A DNA stretch of 64,000 nt from Viridilinea sp964592425 (GTDB taxonomy: Bacteria > Chloroflexota > Chloroflexia > Chloroflexales > Chloroflexaceae). Both the position numbers and the translations under genes were made by a program. A model generated the notes under the pieces. The model saw only the letters and a program-made list of their open reading frames with translations, searched no databases and had not been told where the DNA came from. Shown here in pieces: positions 51,023 to 59,086 of this stretch (the stretch's first letter is position 1; every line of letters starts with the position of its first letter). The stretch is from the NCBI GenBank assembly GCA_964592425.1, contig CAZQCG010000004.1, positions 120,480 to 184,479 on the forward strand, given 5' to 3'.

Positions 51023-51454
51023 GTGGGTAGCCTGCGTCATCGGGTACGCATCGCAGCGCTACAGATCCTCTTTGAGGTTGATGCCACCGACCACCCGGTT
51101 GATGTGGTCTACGAGCGCCGTCGTGAGGAAGAACAACTTGCCTCAGACGGTGAGCGTTTTCTGCAGCGCATCGTCTTTGGGGTTTGGGAGCATCGTACCT
51201 ACCTTGATCGGATTATCGAAGAGGCTGCCCCCAACTGGCCGATTCTCCAGATGCCTGGGGTGGACAAGGCCATCCTCCGCATCGCGCTCTTTGAACTGCT
51301 GATCGACCAGGTGGAAAAGACACCGGTCAAGGCGGTGATCAACGAGGCTGTCGAGCTGGCTAAACAGTTTGGCAGCGATAACTCAAGCCGTTTTGTGAAT
51401 GGGGTGCTCGGCACCGTGGTCAGCCGCTACCGCCCCGGTACCAACGACCTGTAG
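51023..51454 (+). CDS. nusB: Transcription antitermination factor NusB
   Basis: A 143-aa all-helical protein that with NusE binds boxA RNA in rRNA antitermination. Landmarks: HRVRIAALQILFEVDATDHP, FLQRIVFGVWEHRTYLDRIIEEAAPNWPILQMPGVDKAILRIALFELL, and TPVKAVINEAVELAKQFGSDNSSRFVNGVLG. The start is GTG 51023, directly after a perfect GGGAGG with 6-nt spacing; an ATG-less extension to 50960 is rejected. It lies between accC and acpP, 16 bp before acpP. Confidence 0.95.
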   Translation: MGSLRHRVRIAALQILFEVDATDHPVDVVYERRREEEQLASDGERFLQRIVFGVWEHRTYLDRIIEEAAPNWPILQMPGVDKAILRIALFELLIDQVEKTPVKAVINEAVELAKQFGSDNSSRFVNGVLGTVVSRYRPGTNDL

Positions 51455-51470
51455 AAAGGGAACTACATCC

Positions 51471-51722
51471 ATGGCATCGCCTGAGGTTACTGAGCGCCTC
51501 AAAAAGATCATCGCCGAACAACTCGGGGTTGACGAAAGTCAGATCGTCCCCGGCGCACACTTCTCCAAGGATCTCAACGCCGACTCGCTTGACCTGGTTG
51601 AGCTGATTATGTCGATCGAAGAGGAGTTTGGGATCGAGATCAGCGACGAGGACGCCGAAAAGATCGAGACGGTTGATAACGCCCTGGCCTATCTGGACGC
51701 CCATCCCTCACCTGAGGAGTAG
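51471..51722 (+). CDS. acpP: Acyl carrier protein
   Basis: An 83-aa acidic carrier. The phosphopantetheine site is Ser39 in LNADSLDLVELIMSIEEEFGIEI. Length and composition match fatty-acid-type ACP. The start follows AAAGGG. It shuttles acyl chains for FabG (two genes upstream) and feeds LipB. A strong terminator follows 18 bp after the stop. Confidence 0.97.
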   Translation: MASPEVTERLKKIIAEQLGVDESQIVPGAHFSKDLNADSLDLVELIMSIEEEFGIEISDEDAEKIETVDNALAYLDAHPSPEE

Positions 51723-51740
51723 GCCACAGCTACAACGTTC

Positions 51741-51771
51741 AAGCGGGAGGGCCAGATTGGCCCTCCCGCTT
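51741..51771. terminator. Strong hairpin terminator after acpP
   Basis: A perfect 14-bp stem (51741-51754 with 51758-51771, AAGCGGGAGGGCCA) and a 3-nt loop, followed by GGTGTTTC. The U-tract is weak, but placement between convergent acpP and the cupin gene suits a bidirectional terminator. Confidence 0.75.
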
Positions 51772-51801
51772 GGTGTTTCAGGTTGAGTTGGCGAAGCCGC
51801 G

Positions 51802-52134
51802 CTAATCGCCGTCAGCCGCAAGATATTCAGCACGCAGGGGCACAAAGGTGTCGATCACCAGACTGGGCTCAAGCGCCTGCACGGCATGCATCACACCACC
51901 GGGGAAGAGCGCCGAACTACCGGGGCCAGCCTCGAAGTGGGTCTCGCCCACCTGCACCCGCAGACGCCCGCGTACCACATAGCTCACCTGCTCCTGAGGG
52001 TGCTGGTGCAAGGGTACCTCGCTACCGGCATCTAGCTCCACTTCCATCATATAGAGCTGGTCGGTCGCTACCAGACGATGGCGGCGCACGCCTGGAAAGA
52101 CTTCGATCCAACGCTGGCTCGGCCCCTTTTGCAT
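51802..52134 (-). CDS. Small cupin-domain protein
   Basis: A 110-aa single-domain cupin. Motif 1 is EVPLHQHPQEQVSYVVRGRLRVQVG (two His and a Glu/Gln region binding metal), motif 2 is ALFPGGVMHAVQALEP with the third His. Such small cupins act as sensors, isomerases or dioxygenase-like proteins; this one is not assignable. Start MQKGPSQRW at 52134 follows AGGAG. It overlaps no gene and follows the 52149-52628 gene by 14 bp on the same strand, so they are likely co-transcribed. Confidence 0.82.
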   Translation of the reverse strand: MQKGPSQRWIEVFPGVRRHRLVATDQLYMMEVELDAGSEVPLHQHPQEQVSYVVRGRLRVQVGETHFEAGPGSSALFPGGVMHAVQALEPSLVIDTFVPLRAEYLAADGD

Positions 52135-52148
52135 ATGCTGCTCCTGGT

Positions 52149-52628
52149 TCAACGTGACTTGCGCTTGCGATCACGGCGGGCTTCCCGCCGCCCGGTGGTC
52201 GCAACCGGGCGCGGCTCGGAGGGAGGTTGGTCGGTGCCGGTCATGGCCCGGGCCTGGCGTGGGCCACCGCCCTTCGTCCCGCGCATACGGGCCTCGCGCT
52301 CAAGGTTGGGCAGGACGGTACGCATATAATAGACGATATAGCCGCCCACCCCCAACTCAACCACGGCCTGGATCCAGAACCAGAAACGCTGGTTGAAGAG
52401 CGGTACATTGAGCAGACGCAAGGCCCCCAGGGCCACCCCAACGCCAGCAAGGATCATGAGCGCCAGACCAAGCTGACGCATAAAGTTCTGCCGGGCGGGA
52501 TTGCGCTCGGTATGCATAAAATAAAGGTAGGCCCCGGCACCTACCCCCAGGATCTGGGCAAGAAAGAAGATCCAGGCCAGGGGGCCAAAACGAGGGTCGG
52601 CCATCGTCATGTAGCTGATGAACCCCAT
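52149..52628 (-). CDS. Small three-span membrane protein of unknown function
   Basis: A 159-aa protein with three membrane segments (LAWIFFLAQILGVGAGAYLYF; LGLALMILAGVGVALGALRLL; FWFWIQAVVELGVGGYIVYYM), then a basic, disordered cytoplasmic tail of about 55 residues rich in Arg, Lys and Gly (ending GRREARRDRKRKSR). I do not recognise the family. Start ATG 52628 chosen over TTG 52649 because GGAGG lies about 11 nt upstream. The tail could bind nucleic acid or anionic lipid, but that is a guess from charge only. Confidence 0.7.
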   Translation of the reverse strand: MGFISYMTMADPRFGPLAWIFFLAQILGVGAGAYLYFMHTERNPARQNFMRQLGLALMILAGVGVALGALRLLNVPLFNQRFWFWIQAVVELGVGGYIVYYMRTVLPNLEREARMRGTKGGGPRQARAMTGTDQPPSEPRPVATTGRREARRDRKRKSR

Positions 52629-52743
52629 AGGTACGCGAGCCTCCGCCAAGGTATTTGTCGATCAAGAACTGGCAGATTATAGCAGCGCCCTTTATGGGCG
52701 TCAACAAGCCATGGCGGGCCGCGTGTATGAGTTTACCGACTAC

Positions 52744-54123
52744 TCAGTGCCCTGCAAACGGCAGGGTCATACTCAGGCGCGTACCCTGGCCAGGGGTACT
52801 CGCGGCACGCACCGTGCCGCCGTGGGCTTCGACAATCGACTTGACGATGGCCAGACCCAGCCCTGAGCCGCCGCTAGCCTGCTGGCGCGAGGTGTCGGCA
52901 CGGTAGAAGCGCTCGAAGACGTTGGGCAGATGCTCAGACGGAATGCCGCTGCCTGTGTCGGTCACTTCGATCATCACAGCGTTGCCTTCGGCGCGGGACG
53001 TCAGGCTGACCCGCCCACCGGGCGGGGTGTGCCGTAGAGCATTGCTGACCAGATTGTTCAGGGCACGCACTGTCTGCTCGACATCAACCTCCAGCAGCGG
53101 CAGGGTTTCAGGCGCATTGACGATCAGGGCAACCTCCTGACGCTCGGCACTCTGCTGGTAGCTGGTGGCTACCCGTTCAAGCAGAGTATGGGCGCTGGTC
53201 AACTGCGGTTTGAGGGTCAACTCACCGGCGTCGGCCAGGGAGAGGGTGTGCAGATCTTCGACCAGCCGCAGCAGTACCTGGGTCTCATCGTAGAGGGTGG
53301 TAAAACGGGCTGGCGTCGGACGCAAACTCTCGTCGCGCAGAGCCTCGAGGTAGCCTGAGATCACCGTCAGGGGCGTGCGCAAATCATGAGCGATGTCGGC
53401 GGTCATCCGCCGGCGCAGATTGTTCGCGTGGGCCAGGTCGGTGCTCATAGCATTAAAGTGGGTCGCCAGCAGGCCCAGTTCGTCGCGTGAGCGCACAGGC
53501 ACCTGGCGACCTAGATCACCGGCCGCCAGGGCCCGCGTGGCCAGGGTGAGATCCTGGATCGGACGGGTGATCAGGCGGGCAAGTAGCAGACCAAGGCTCA
53601 GGGCAACGAGCACAGCGCCCAGGGAGGCAGCCGCCAGGGCCAACCCCGTACGGGTCAGGTAGCGCTCCTCGGCGGGGTTGCGTCCAGGCGGCGGACCGAG
53701 CAACAAGGCCATACCGACCTGCTGCCCATCAACAATCACCGGTGTGCCGTCGGCAAGCTCCTGCGCAGTAGCCTGGCGGCCACGCCAGAGGGGATTGGGG
53801 GCAAGGACAATCCAGCCCTCGTTGTCAGTCAGGACAAAGGTGGTATGCTCGCGGCGATCACCCTCACCCTCCCAGTCGTCGCCACGCGAGGGACGGGCCG
53901 CACCGGCGCTTGCGAAGAGACCAGCCGGGTCGATTGCTTGCCAACTGCCGTTAGCAGTGTAATAGGCGGCGGCCTGTTCGACAAACTCGCTGCGCCGCTG
54001 ATCGAGCACATAGGCATCGAACTGGCTGGTGACAAACGGGCGCACGAAGAGGGCGACCAGGCCAATCGCGGTTAAGCTGGTCAGGGCAAAGGCAAGGACA
54101 AGCCTGGTCGTCAGCGAGCGCAT
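52744..54123 (-). CDS. Sensor histidine kinase (HAMP-HisKA-HATPase)
   Basis: A 459-aa membrane kinase, partner of the response regulator next to it (3 bp gap). Two membrane spans (about 8-28 and 158-185) bracket an extracytoplasmic domain of about 130 residues. HAMP lies at 185-235; phospho-acceptor His246 is in MTADIAHDLRTPLTVISGY; the N box is LNNLVSNALRHTP, G1 DTGSGI, F box FERFYRAD, and G2 GSGLGLAIVKS. It resembles BaeS/PhoR-type envelope sensors. The stimulus is unknown. Confidence 0.94.
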   Translation of the reverse strand: MRSLTTRLVLAFALTSLTAIGLVALFVRPFVTSQFDAYVLDQRRSEFVEQAAAYYTANGSWQAIDPAGLFASAGAARPSRGDDWEGEGDRREHTTFVLTDNEGWIVLAPNPLWRGRQATAQELADGTPVIVDGQQVGMALLLGPPPGRNPAEERYLTRTGLALAAASLGAVLVALSLGLLLARLITRPIQDLTLATRALAAGDLGRQVPVRSRDELGLLATHFNAMSTDLAHANNLRRRMTADIAHDLRTPLTVISGYLEALRDESLRPTPARFTTLYDETQVLLRLVEDLHTLSLADAGELTLKPQLTSAHTLLERVATSYQQSAERQEVALIVNAPETLPLLEVDVEQTVRALNNLVSNALRHTPPGGRVSLTSRAEGNAVMIEVTDTGSGIPSEHLPNVFERFYRADTSRQQASGGSGLGLAIVKSIVEAHGGTVRAASTPGQGTRLSMTLPFAGH

Positions 54124-54126
54124 TGG

Positions 54127-54828
54127 TTAACCCTCCCCAGCCTGCTGGCGACAACGATAACCCGCACCAAAGACGGTTTCAACATAACGGGGGTGGGCCG
54201 GGTCAAGCTCGATCTTCTTACGCAGGTTGCGGATATGCACATCGATCGTGCGTTCGACACCCTCGTAGCTGTTGCCCTGGAGCAGGGCCAGCAACTGTTC
54301 ACGGCTGAAGACACGCCCAGGCGCAGCGAGCATCGCCTCAAGCAGCGTAAACTCGGTCGGGGTCAGGCTGACACTCTGGCCATCAACCAGTACATCACGA
54401 GTGGCGCGGTTGAGGCTCACGTCACCCAGGCGCAGCAACTCGGCGGCATTAGCCTGGGGTGCTGTGCCAGCCCGGCGCAGGTGGGCGCGCACACGAGCGA
54501 GCAGCTCCTTCATGCTGAAGGGCTTGGTAATATAGTCATCGGCACCCAGTTCGAGGCCGACCACCTTATCGGTCTCATCGACACGAGCGGTCAGTAACAG
54601 CACCGGGGTGTTGCTCTCGCGGCGAAAGATGGTGAGGAAACCGAGTCCATCCAGGCCGGGCATCATCACATCAAGCAGTACCAGGTCGGGATGGGCCAGG
54701 CGCGCCATCGTCAGCGCCTCGACACCATCGCATGCGGTAAGCACCCGATAGCCCTGCTCGCTCAGGTAATCGCTCACCAGCATCCGAACACTCTGGTGAT
54801 CATCAACGATCAGGATCGTCGCCTTCAT
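54127..54828 (-). CDS. OmpR/PhoB-family response regulator
   Basis: A 233-aa regulator. The receiver domain (1-120) has Asp9-Asp10, phospho-acceptor Asp53 in LVLLDVMMPGLDG, Thr in LLLTARVDE and Lys in YITKPFS. The C-terminal winged helix (about 135-228) has SLTPTEFTLLEAMLAAPGRVFSREQLL, then RTIDVHIRNLRKKIE and GAGYR. The start MKATILIVDDHQ at 54828 follows GGAGG. Upstream gene of a two-gene operon with the kinase. A TATACT box on the minus strand at 54877-54882 is a plausible -10. Confidence 0.95.
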   Translation of the reverse strand: MKATILIVDDHQSVRMLVSDYLSEQGYRVLTACDGVEALTMARLAHPDLVLLDVMMPGLDGLGFLTIFRRESNTPVLLLTARVDETDKVVGLELGADDYITKPFSMKELLARVRAHLRRAGTAPQANAAELLRLGDVSLNRATRDVLVDGQSVSLTPTEFTLLEAMLAAPGRVFSREQLLALLQGNSYEGVERTIDVHIRNLRKKIELDPAHPRYVETVFGAGYRCRQQAGEG

Positions 54829-54987
54829 GCCTGCCACGCCTCCGCCCCCCATCAGGCTCATCTTCTGCCACTGTGCAGTATACAACTGCTATGTTCAGAA
54901 GCGATGAAGGTCAGATAGGCCAGAGATGAAGGCAGAGCGATGAACGATCCTGTCTATTGCGCCTCACACGTTGATACTCCAGGGCCA

Positions 54988-56184
54988 TTATGACCCATGA
55001 CTCCCCGTGCGCGGCAAGACGACACTGAAAACGCTTCCCCGTCCCACGATACTCTGCACGGTGAGCTGCCCACGGTGGACTTCGGCGATATGCTTGGCGA
55101 TGGCCAGGCCCAATCCGGCCCCCGGATGCAGGCTGGCGTGGGGAGCCTCGACACGGTAGAAGGGGAGGAAGATCTTCTGCTGGTGCTCCGGGGCAATCCC
55201 AACCCCGCTATCCTCCACTCGCATGATCAGCCGTGACGGCTCATCGCGGATGATCATACGGACGCGACCACCACGAGGGGTGAACTTGAAGGCATTGTCG
55301 AGCAGGACACGCACCAGTTGCTCGAAGGCAGAGCGATCAACCGCCAGCGGGGCCGTCTGGGTTCCCGCCGCCTCAAAGTGCAGGCCCGCTGTCTGCGCCA
55401 CCTGGTGATAGGTGGCCAGCAATGGGCGCAGCAGTTCGGTGGGCTGAATAGCCTGCGGCACAATGCTGCGTGAGCGTAGCTCTTGAAAGTAGAGCAGGTT
55501 GTTTAACTGCAGGGCCAGCGTCTCGCTATTGCGGTGCATCACCTTGAGCGCTTCGTGCTGCGCTTCGTTCAAGGTTCCCAGAATGCCCCGCTCGAAGAGT
55601 TCAAGATAGCCGATCAGCGAGGTGAGCGGCGTACGTAACTCATGCGAGAGGGTGGCCAGGAACTGGCTCTTGAGACGATCCAGTTCCTCCAGTTCTGCAT
55701 TGGCACTGCTCAGCTCGCGTACCTGTTGTTCGAGTCGCTCGACGAGACGCTGGTTATAGGAGCGCAGTAGGGCTGCCTCTGCGGTGGGGCTGGCGATCTG
55801 CTCGCGGTGCCCGGCGATATACTCGCCGATCTGGCGAGCCAGCAGACGCGGGTCAATCGGCTTGAGCAGAAAACCGTCACAACCAGCAACCAGTGCCCGC
55901 TCACGCGCATCAGGGCTGTTATCAGCGGTCAGGGCCACAATCGGCACCTGCTGCAGGTGGCTCAGGCTACTCAGGCGCGTCGTGACTTCAAAGCCGTCCA
56001 GGCCGGGGATGTTCAGATCGACCAGCACGAGCTGTGGGGTCAATTCACGGGCGATCGTCAGGCCCTCGGTTCCATCACCCGCCAGCACCACCTCGTAGCC
56101 GCGGGCCCCCAGCACACGCTGCACAAGGCGCTGGTTATCCGGGTTGTCTTCGATGTAGAGGATCTTGGGCTGCGCCTCATTCAT
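54988..56184 (-). CDS. Receiver-histidine kinase hybrid
   Basis: A 398-aa soluble kinase with the receiver first: Asp56 in LVLVDLNIPGLDG and Lys108 in GFLLKPID. A coiled coil (about 135-170) leads to His181 in FLATLSHELRTPLTSLIGYLELF; HATPase motifs are NAFKFTPRGG, EDSGVGI and GAGLGLAIAKHIAE. An N-terminal receiver on a kinase lets an upstream phosphorelay control it. It precedes no regulator of its own. The 881-frame kinase gene lies 48 bp upstream on the same strand, so the two probably work together. Confidence 0.93.
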   Translation of the reverse strand: MNEAQPKILYIEDNPDNQRLVQRVLGARGYEVVLAGDGTEGLTIARELTPQLVLVDLNIPGLDGFEVTTRLSSLSHLQQVPIVALTADNSPDARERALVAGCDGFLLKPIDPRLLARQIGEYIAGHREQIASPTAEAALLRSYNQRLVERLEQQVRELSSANAELEELDRLKSQFLATLSHELRTPLTSLIGYLELFERGILGTLNEAQHEALKVMHRNSETLALQLNNLLYFQELRSRSIVPQAIQPTELLRPLLATYHQVAQTAGLHFEAAGTQTAPLAVDRSAFEQLVRVLLDNAFKFTPRGGRVRMIIRDEPSRLIMRVEDSGVGIAPEHQQKIFLPFYRVEAPHASLHPGAGLGLAIAKHIAEVHRGQLTVQSIVGRGSVFSVVLPRTGSHGS

Positions 56185-56232
56185 AGTAGTTCAACATGGG
56201 AAAGCCAGGGAGGGCGAAGCTCTCGCTGAAAG

Positions 56233-58776
56233 CTAAGCCACCACTGGCAACGTAAAGCTAAAAATACTCCCATGCCCAGGCTCACTCTCGACCCAGATAC
56301 GGCCATGCTGGGCCTCAATCAGCCGACGGGCAATCGCCAACCCCAACCCGGTACCGTTGATCCGCGACTGGCGTCCGTGAATCTGCACAAACTCCTCAAA
56401 AATAGCTCCGTGCTGTTCCATCGGAATGCCAATCCCCGTGTCAGCGACATGAACGGCAACAAAGTGCAAGATCTGGCCATCCTGGTCAACCTCATCAATC
56501 ACGGCAGCACTGACAGTGACCGCTCCGCGTGGCGTGAACTTGACCGCATTGGAGAGCAGGTTGAGCAACACCTGGCGCGTCCGGTCGGGGTCGGCCCGAA
56601 CCAGCGGCAACGCTACAGGTAGCTCGGCGCGTAGCACAAGGGGGCGGGTACGCAACAGGCCCTGCACTGTATCCACCACGTCGCCGATCAGGTTGTGCAG
56701 ATCAACCTCGGTTAGCTCTAGTTGCAGATGACCGGCCTCGATCCGCGCCAGGTCGAGCAGCTCGGTGATCAGGTGCAGCAAAAAGCGCCCGTTGCGGTTG
56801 ATGCTGGTGAGATCTTCGCGCTGGGCTAGCGTGAGCGAGCCATCAATTCCATCAAGCATGACTGTGCTGAAGCCAATGATTGCATTCAGCGGTGTGCGTA
56901 ATTCATGCGAAAGGCTAGCCAGCAAGTCGCTCTTGCGCTTGTCGGCCAGGTGTGCGGCAGCCAGCGCCTCGCGGAGTTCAACAGTACGTTCGGTAACCTG
57001 GCGTTCGAGATTGTTGAGCAGTTGCAGGTTTTCGATGCTCAGGCCAACCATGCCAGCAAACATCAGCAGGCGCCCGACCTCTTCGACACTGATGAGCCGC
57101 CGACTATGGCGGCAGTCAGTGACCAGCAACCCGATCACACGCCCCTCACGTCCGAAGATCGGCACCGCGACATAGGATCGTTCACCCGCCTGCGCTTCAA
57201 CAATGATCGCCTTACCGCTACGAATAACGTCGGCCTCAAGCGAGGCTTGCCCCAACTCAAGCGAATCGCTGTGAGACCAGGCATATGTCTGGTGATCCTC
57301 GCCCTTGTCATTGGGCGCTGAGGCCATTGCCACCATCTGGATCTGGTGGCCTTCCACCAGGTAGAGCAAGGCGTGATCAAAGCCGAGCCGCGTGCAGACG
57401 GCTGTTGGGATGGCCTCAAGCAAGACGTGCAAGTCGAGCATGCTCTTCACTTCAGTGGCGAGACTGTTGAGGGTAGCCATCTGGTCGGCATTTTGCTCAA
57501 GCTCGTGCAGCTTGCTCTGGAGCACACCAGCCATCTGGTTGAAGGCTTCAACCAGTTGGCCGATCTCATCAGTACCGGCGGGCGGGAGCCGGCGGCTCAG
57601 ATCACCCCCAGCCACGGTCTGCACCCCTTCACGCACCGTGCTGATGCGTCGGCTGAAGGAGAACGAGAGCAGAATGCCAAGCACGGCGATCAGCAGGATC
57701 AAGCCCAACAACAGGATTTGCAGCTGCAGTTGCAGCTCGCTCTGACGTTGGGCGATCCGCTGCCCGGTACTGATCGCCGGTTCACCAAGTTGCTCTGCTG
57801 GCACAACTAAGGCCACATTCCAGCCAGAGGTAGGGATTGGTGCAAAAGCGATCACCGTCTCCGGACCATTATCGTTGATCCGCGCCACGCCCTGCTCACG
57901 GGCAACCATACGGGCCACAACTGCCCGTAGCTCGGCGCTTGATGAGTTGAGCAGGTTTTCACTGCGGAAGGGCTGATCCCAAGGTTCGCCCTGCGCCTCC
58001 ATGTTTGGCCGCACGATCACTGTGCCATTCTGGTTGATCAGCAGCGCATAGCCCTCCCCGCCAATATCGACGGCCAGTAGATCCTGCTGGATCGTGCGAA
58101 GCAGCAGATCGAAGGCTACAACCCCCACAAAACTGCCGTCTGCGGTATAGATCGGTGCAGCACAGGTTGTGGTGAGCAGGCCGGTATTAGCGTCAACGTA
58201 GGTATCAGTCCAGACGGTAGCCCCAGCCTCATGGGCAGCCAGATACCAGGGGCGCGTGCGCGGGTCGAAGGGCTGGATCTTCAACAGCGCAGCAATGACC
58301 GCCGGATCATCAAAGGCGATCACCCCGCCCGCGTCCAGCGCAACATAGCCGATGTTGACCAGGGGATTAGCATCGACGGCTGCCTGCAACAAGGGCACAA
58401 GATGCTGAACAAAGGCCACCTCTTCGCCATAGCGCTCCAGCAGAAGCGGCGTCGGTGCCGGAGGCACCCAGACCGGCTCACTGGTGATGGTGAAGGGGCC
58501 ACGGGACAGTTCGGCACTGATCAGCGCCGCGCTACTCTCAACCTGCCGGCGAATATCGGCCAGGGCGAGGTCGTAGAGCTCGGCTTTGTCGCCAGCGCGC
58601 TGGGCCAGGTGGGTCTCGGCCTGGGCCAGCAGGGCTCCACTGCCCTCATCAATCGCCGTTGTGCGCGCCCGCTCAAGGGCAGTCAGGCTTAGCCAGCCAG
58701 CCACGAGTAGCGGCGGCAGAGCCAGGCCGATCAGCAGGGCAAGGATCTTCTGCTGGATGCTTGATCGGAAGCGCAT
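56233..58776 (-). CDS. Large membrane sensor kinase (dCache-HAMP-GAF-HisKA-HATPase)
   Basis: An 847-aa sensor. First span at about 10-32, extracytoplasmic double-cache-like domain at about 40-330 (FDPRTRPWYLAAHEAGATVWTDTYVDANTGLLTTTCAAPIYT is a cache hallmark; GYALLINQNGTVI follows), second span about 340-365 (LLGLILLIAVLGILLSFSFS), HAMP to about 425, GAF about 440-590, then His in SDLLASLSHELRTPLNAIIGFSTVMLDG, and HATPase NAVKFTPRGAV, DTGIGI, GTGLGLAIARRLIEAQ. Probably senses a small organic ligand. The start at 58776 is chosen; GTG at 58878 would run through an inverted repeat. Confidence 0.93.
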   Translation of the reverse strand: MRFRSSIQQKILALLIGLALPPLLVAGWLSLTALERARTTAIDEGSGALLAQAETHLAQRAGDKAELYDLALADIRRQVESSAALISAELSRGPFTITSEPVWVPPAPTPLLLERYGEEVAFVQHLVPLLQAAVDANPLVNIGYVALDAGGVIAFDDPAVIAALLKIQPFDPRTRPWYLAAHEAGATVWTDTYVDANTGLLTTTCAAPIYTADGSFVGVVAFDLLLRTIQQDLLAVDIGGEGYALLINQNGTVIVRPNMEAQGEPWDQPFRSENLLNSSSAELRAVVARMVAREQGVARINDNGPETVIAFAPIPTSGWNVALVVPAEQLGEPAISTGQRIAQRQSELQLQLQILLLGLILLIAVLGILLSFSFSRRISTVREGVQTVAGGDLSRRLPPAGTDEIGQLVEAFNQMAGVLQSKLHELEQNADQMATLNSLATEVKSMLDLHVLLEAIPTAVCTRLGFDHALLYLVEGHQIQMVAMASAPNDKGEDHQTYAWSHSDSLELGQASLEADVIRSGKAIIVEAQAGERSYVAVPIFGREGRVIGLLVTDCRHSRRLISVEEVGRLLMFAGMVGLSIENLQLLNNLERQVTERTVELREALAAAHLADKRKSDLLASLSHELRTPLNAIIGFSTVMLDGIDGSLTLAQREDLTSINRNGRFLLHLITELLDLARIEAGHLQLELTEVDLHNLIGDVVDTVQGLLRTRPLVLRAELPVALPLVRADPDRTRQVLLNLLSNAVKFTPRGAVTVSAAVIDEVDQDGQILHFVAVHVADTGIGIPMEQHGAIFEEFVQIHGRQSRINGTGLGLAIARRLIEAQHGRIWVESEPGHGSIFSFTLPVVA

Positions 58777-58837
58777 AGCCTTACGAGAATGTTGGGGCGA
58801 CCTGATCGGCTGAGGCTTCGCCAGGTTCAGATTGTCG

Positions 58838-58924
58838 CTAGTGGGTCGGTTGCCTTGCCCATGCCCATCGGCGCTCACCCCCGCCTCGCTCCGCTCGGCA
58901 CCCCCATGAGACGTGACCCACTAG
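58838..58924. repeat. 87-bp element with perfect 10-bp terminal inverted repeats
   Basis: CTAGTGGGTC (58838-58847) and its exact complement (58915-58924) enclose a C-rich core containing CCTCGCTCCGCTCGGC. It lies in the 310-bp gap 58777-59086 between the kinase and argS; the rest of that gap holds the argS promoter and nothing else that I see. Confidence 0.5.
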
Positions 58925-59006
58925 CTGTCCATGCTATCAGCAGAGTCTGTTCATCGCAATCTGCCACGATGAATGGTGCGTTACGGTTGGTTCCCTGCCA
59001 ACCGAT

Positions 59007-59035
59007 TTGCGCCTGTCGCAGAGCGGCTTTATACT
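59007..59035 (+). promoter_or_regulatory. Promoter of argS
   Basis: -35 TTGCGC (59007-59012), 17-bp spacer, -10 TATACT (59030-59035). Predicted start near 59042, about 45 nt before the ATG. Confidence 0.6.
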
Positions 59036-59086
59036 GCCCATACAAGGCGCCATTGCGGGCGCGGAGAGTTGGAGAGCCTTACCCGT

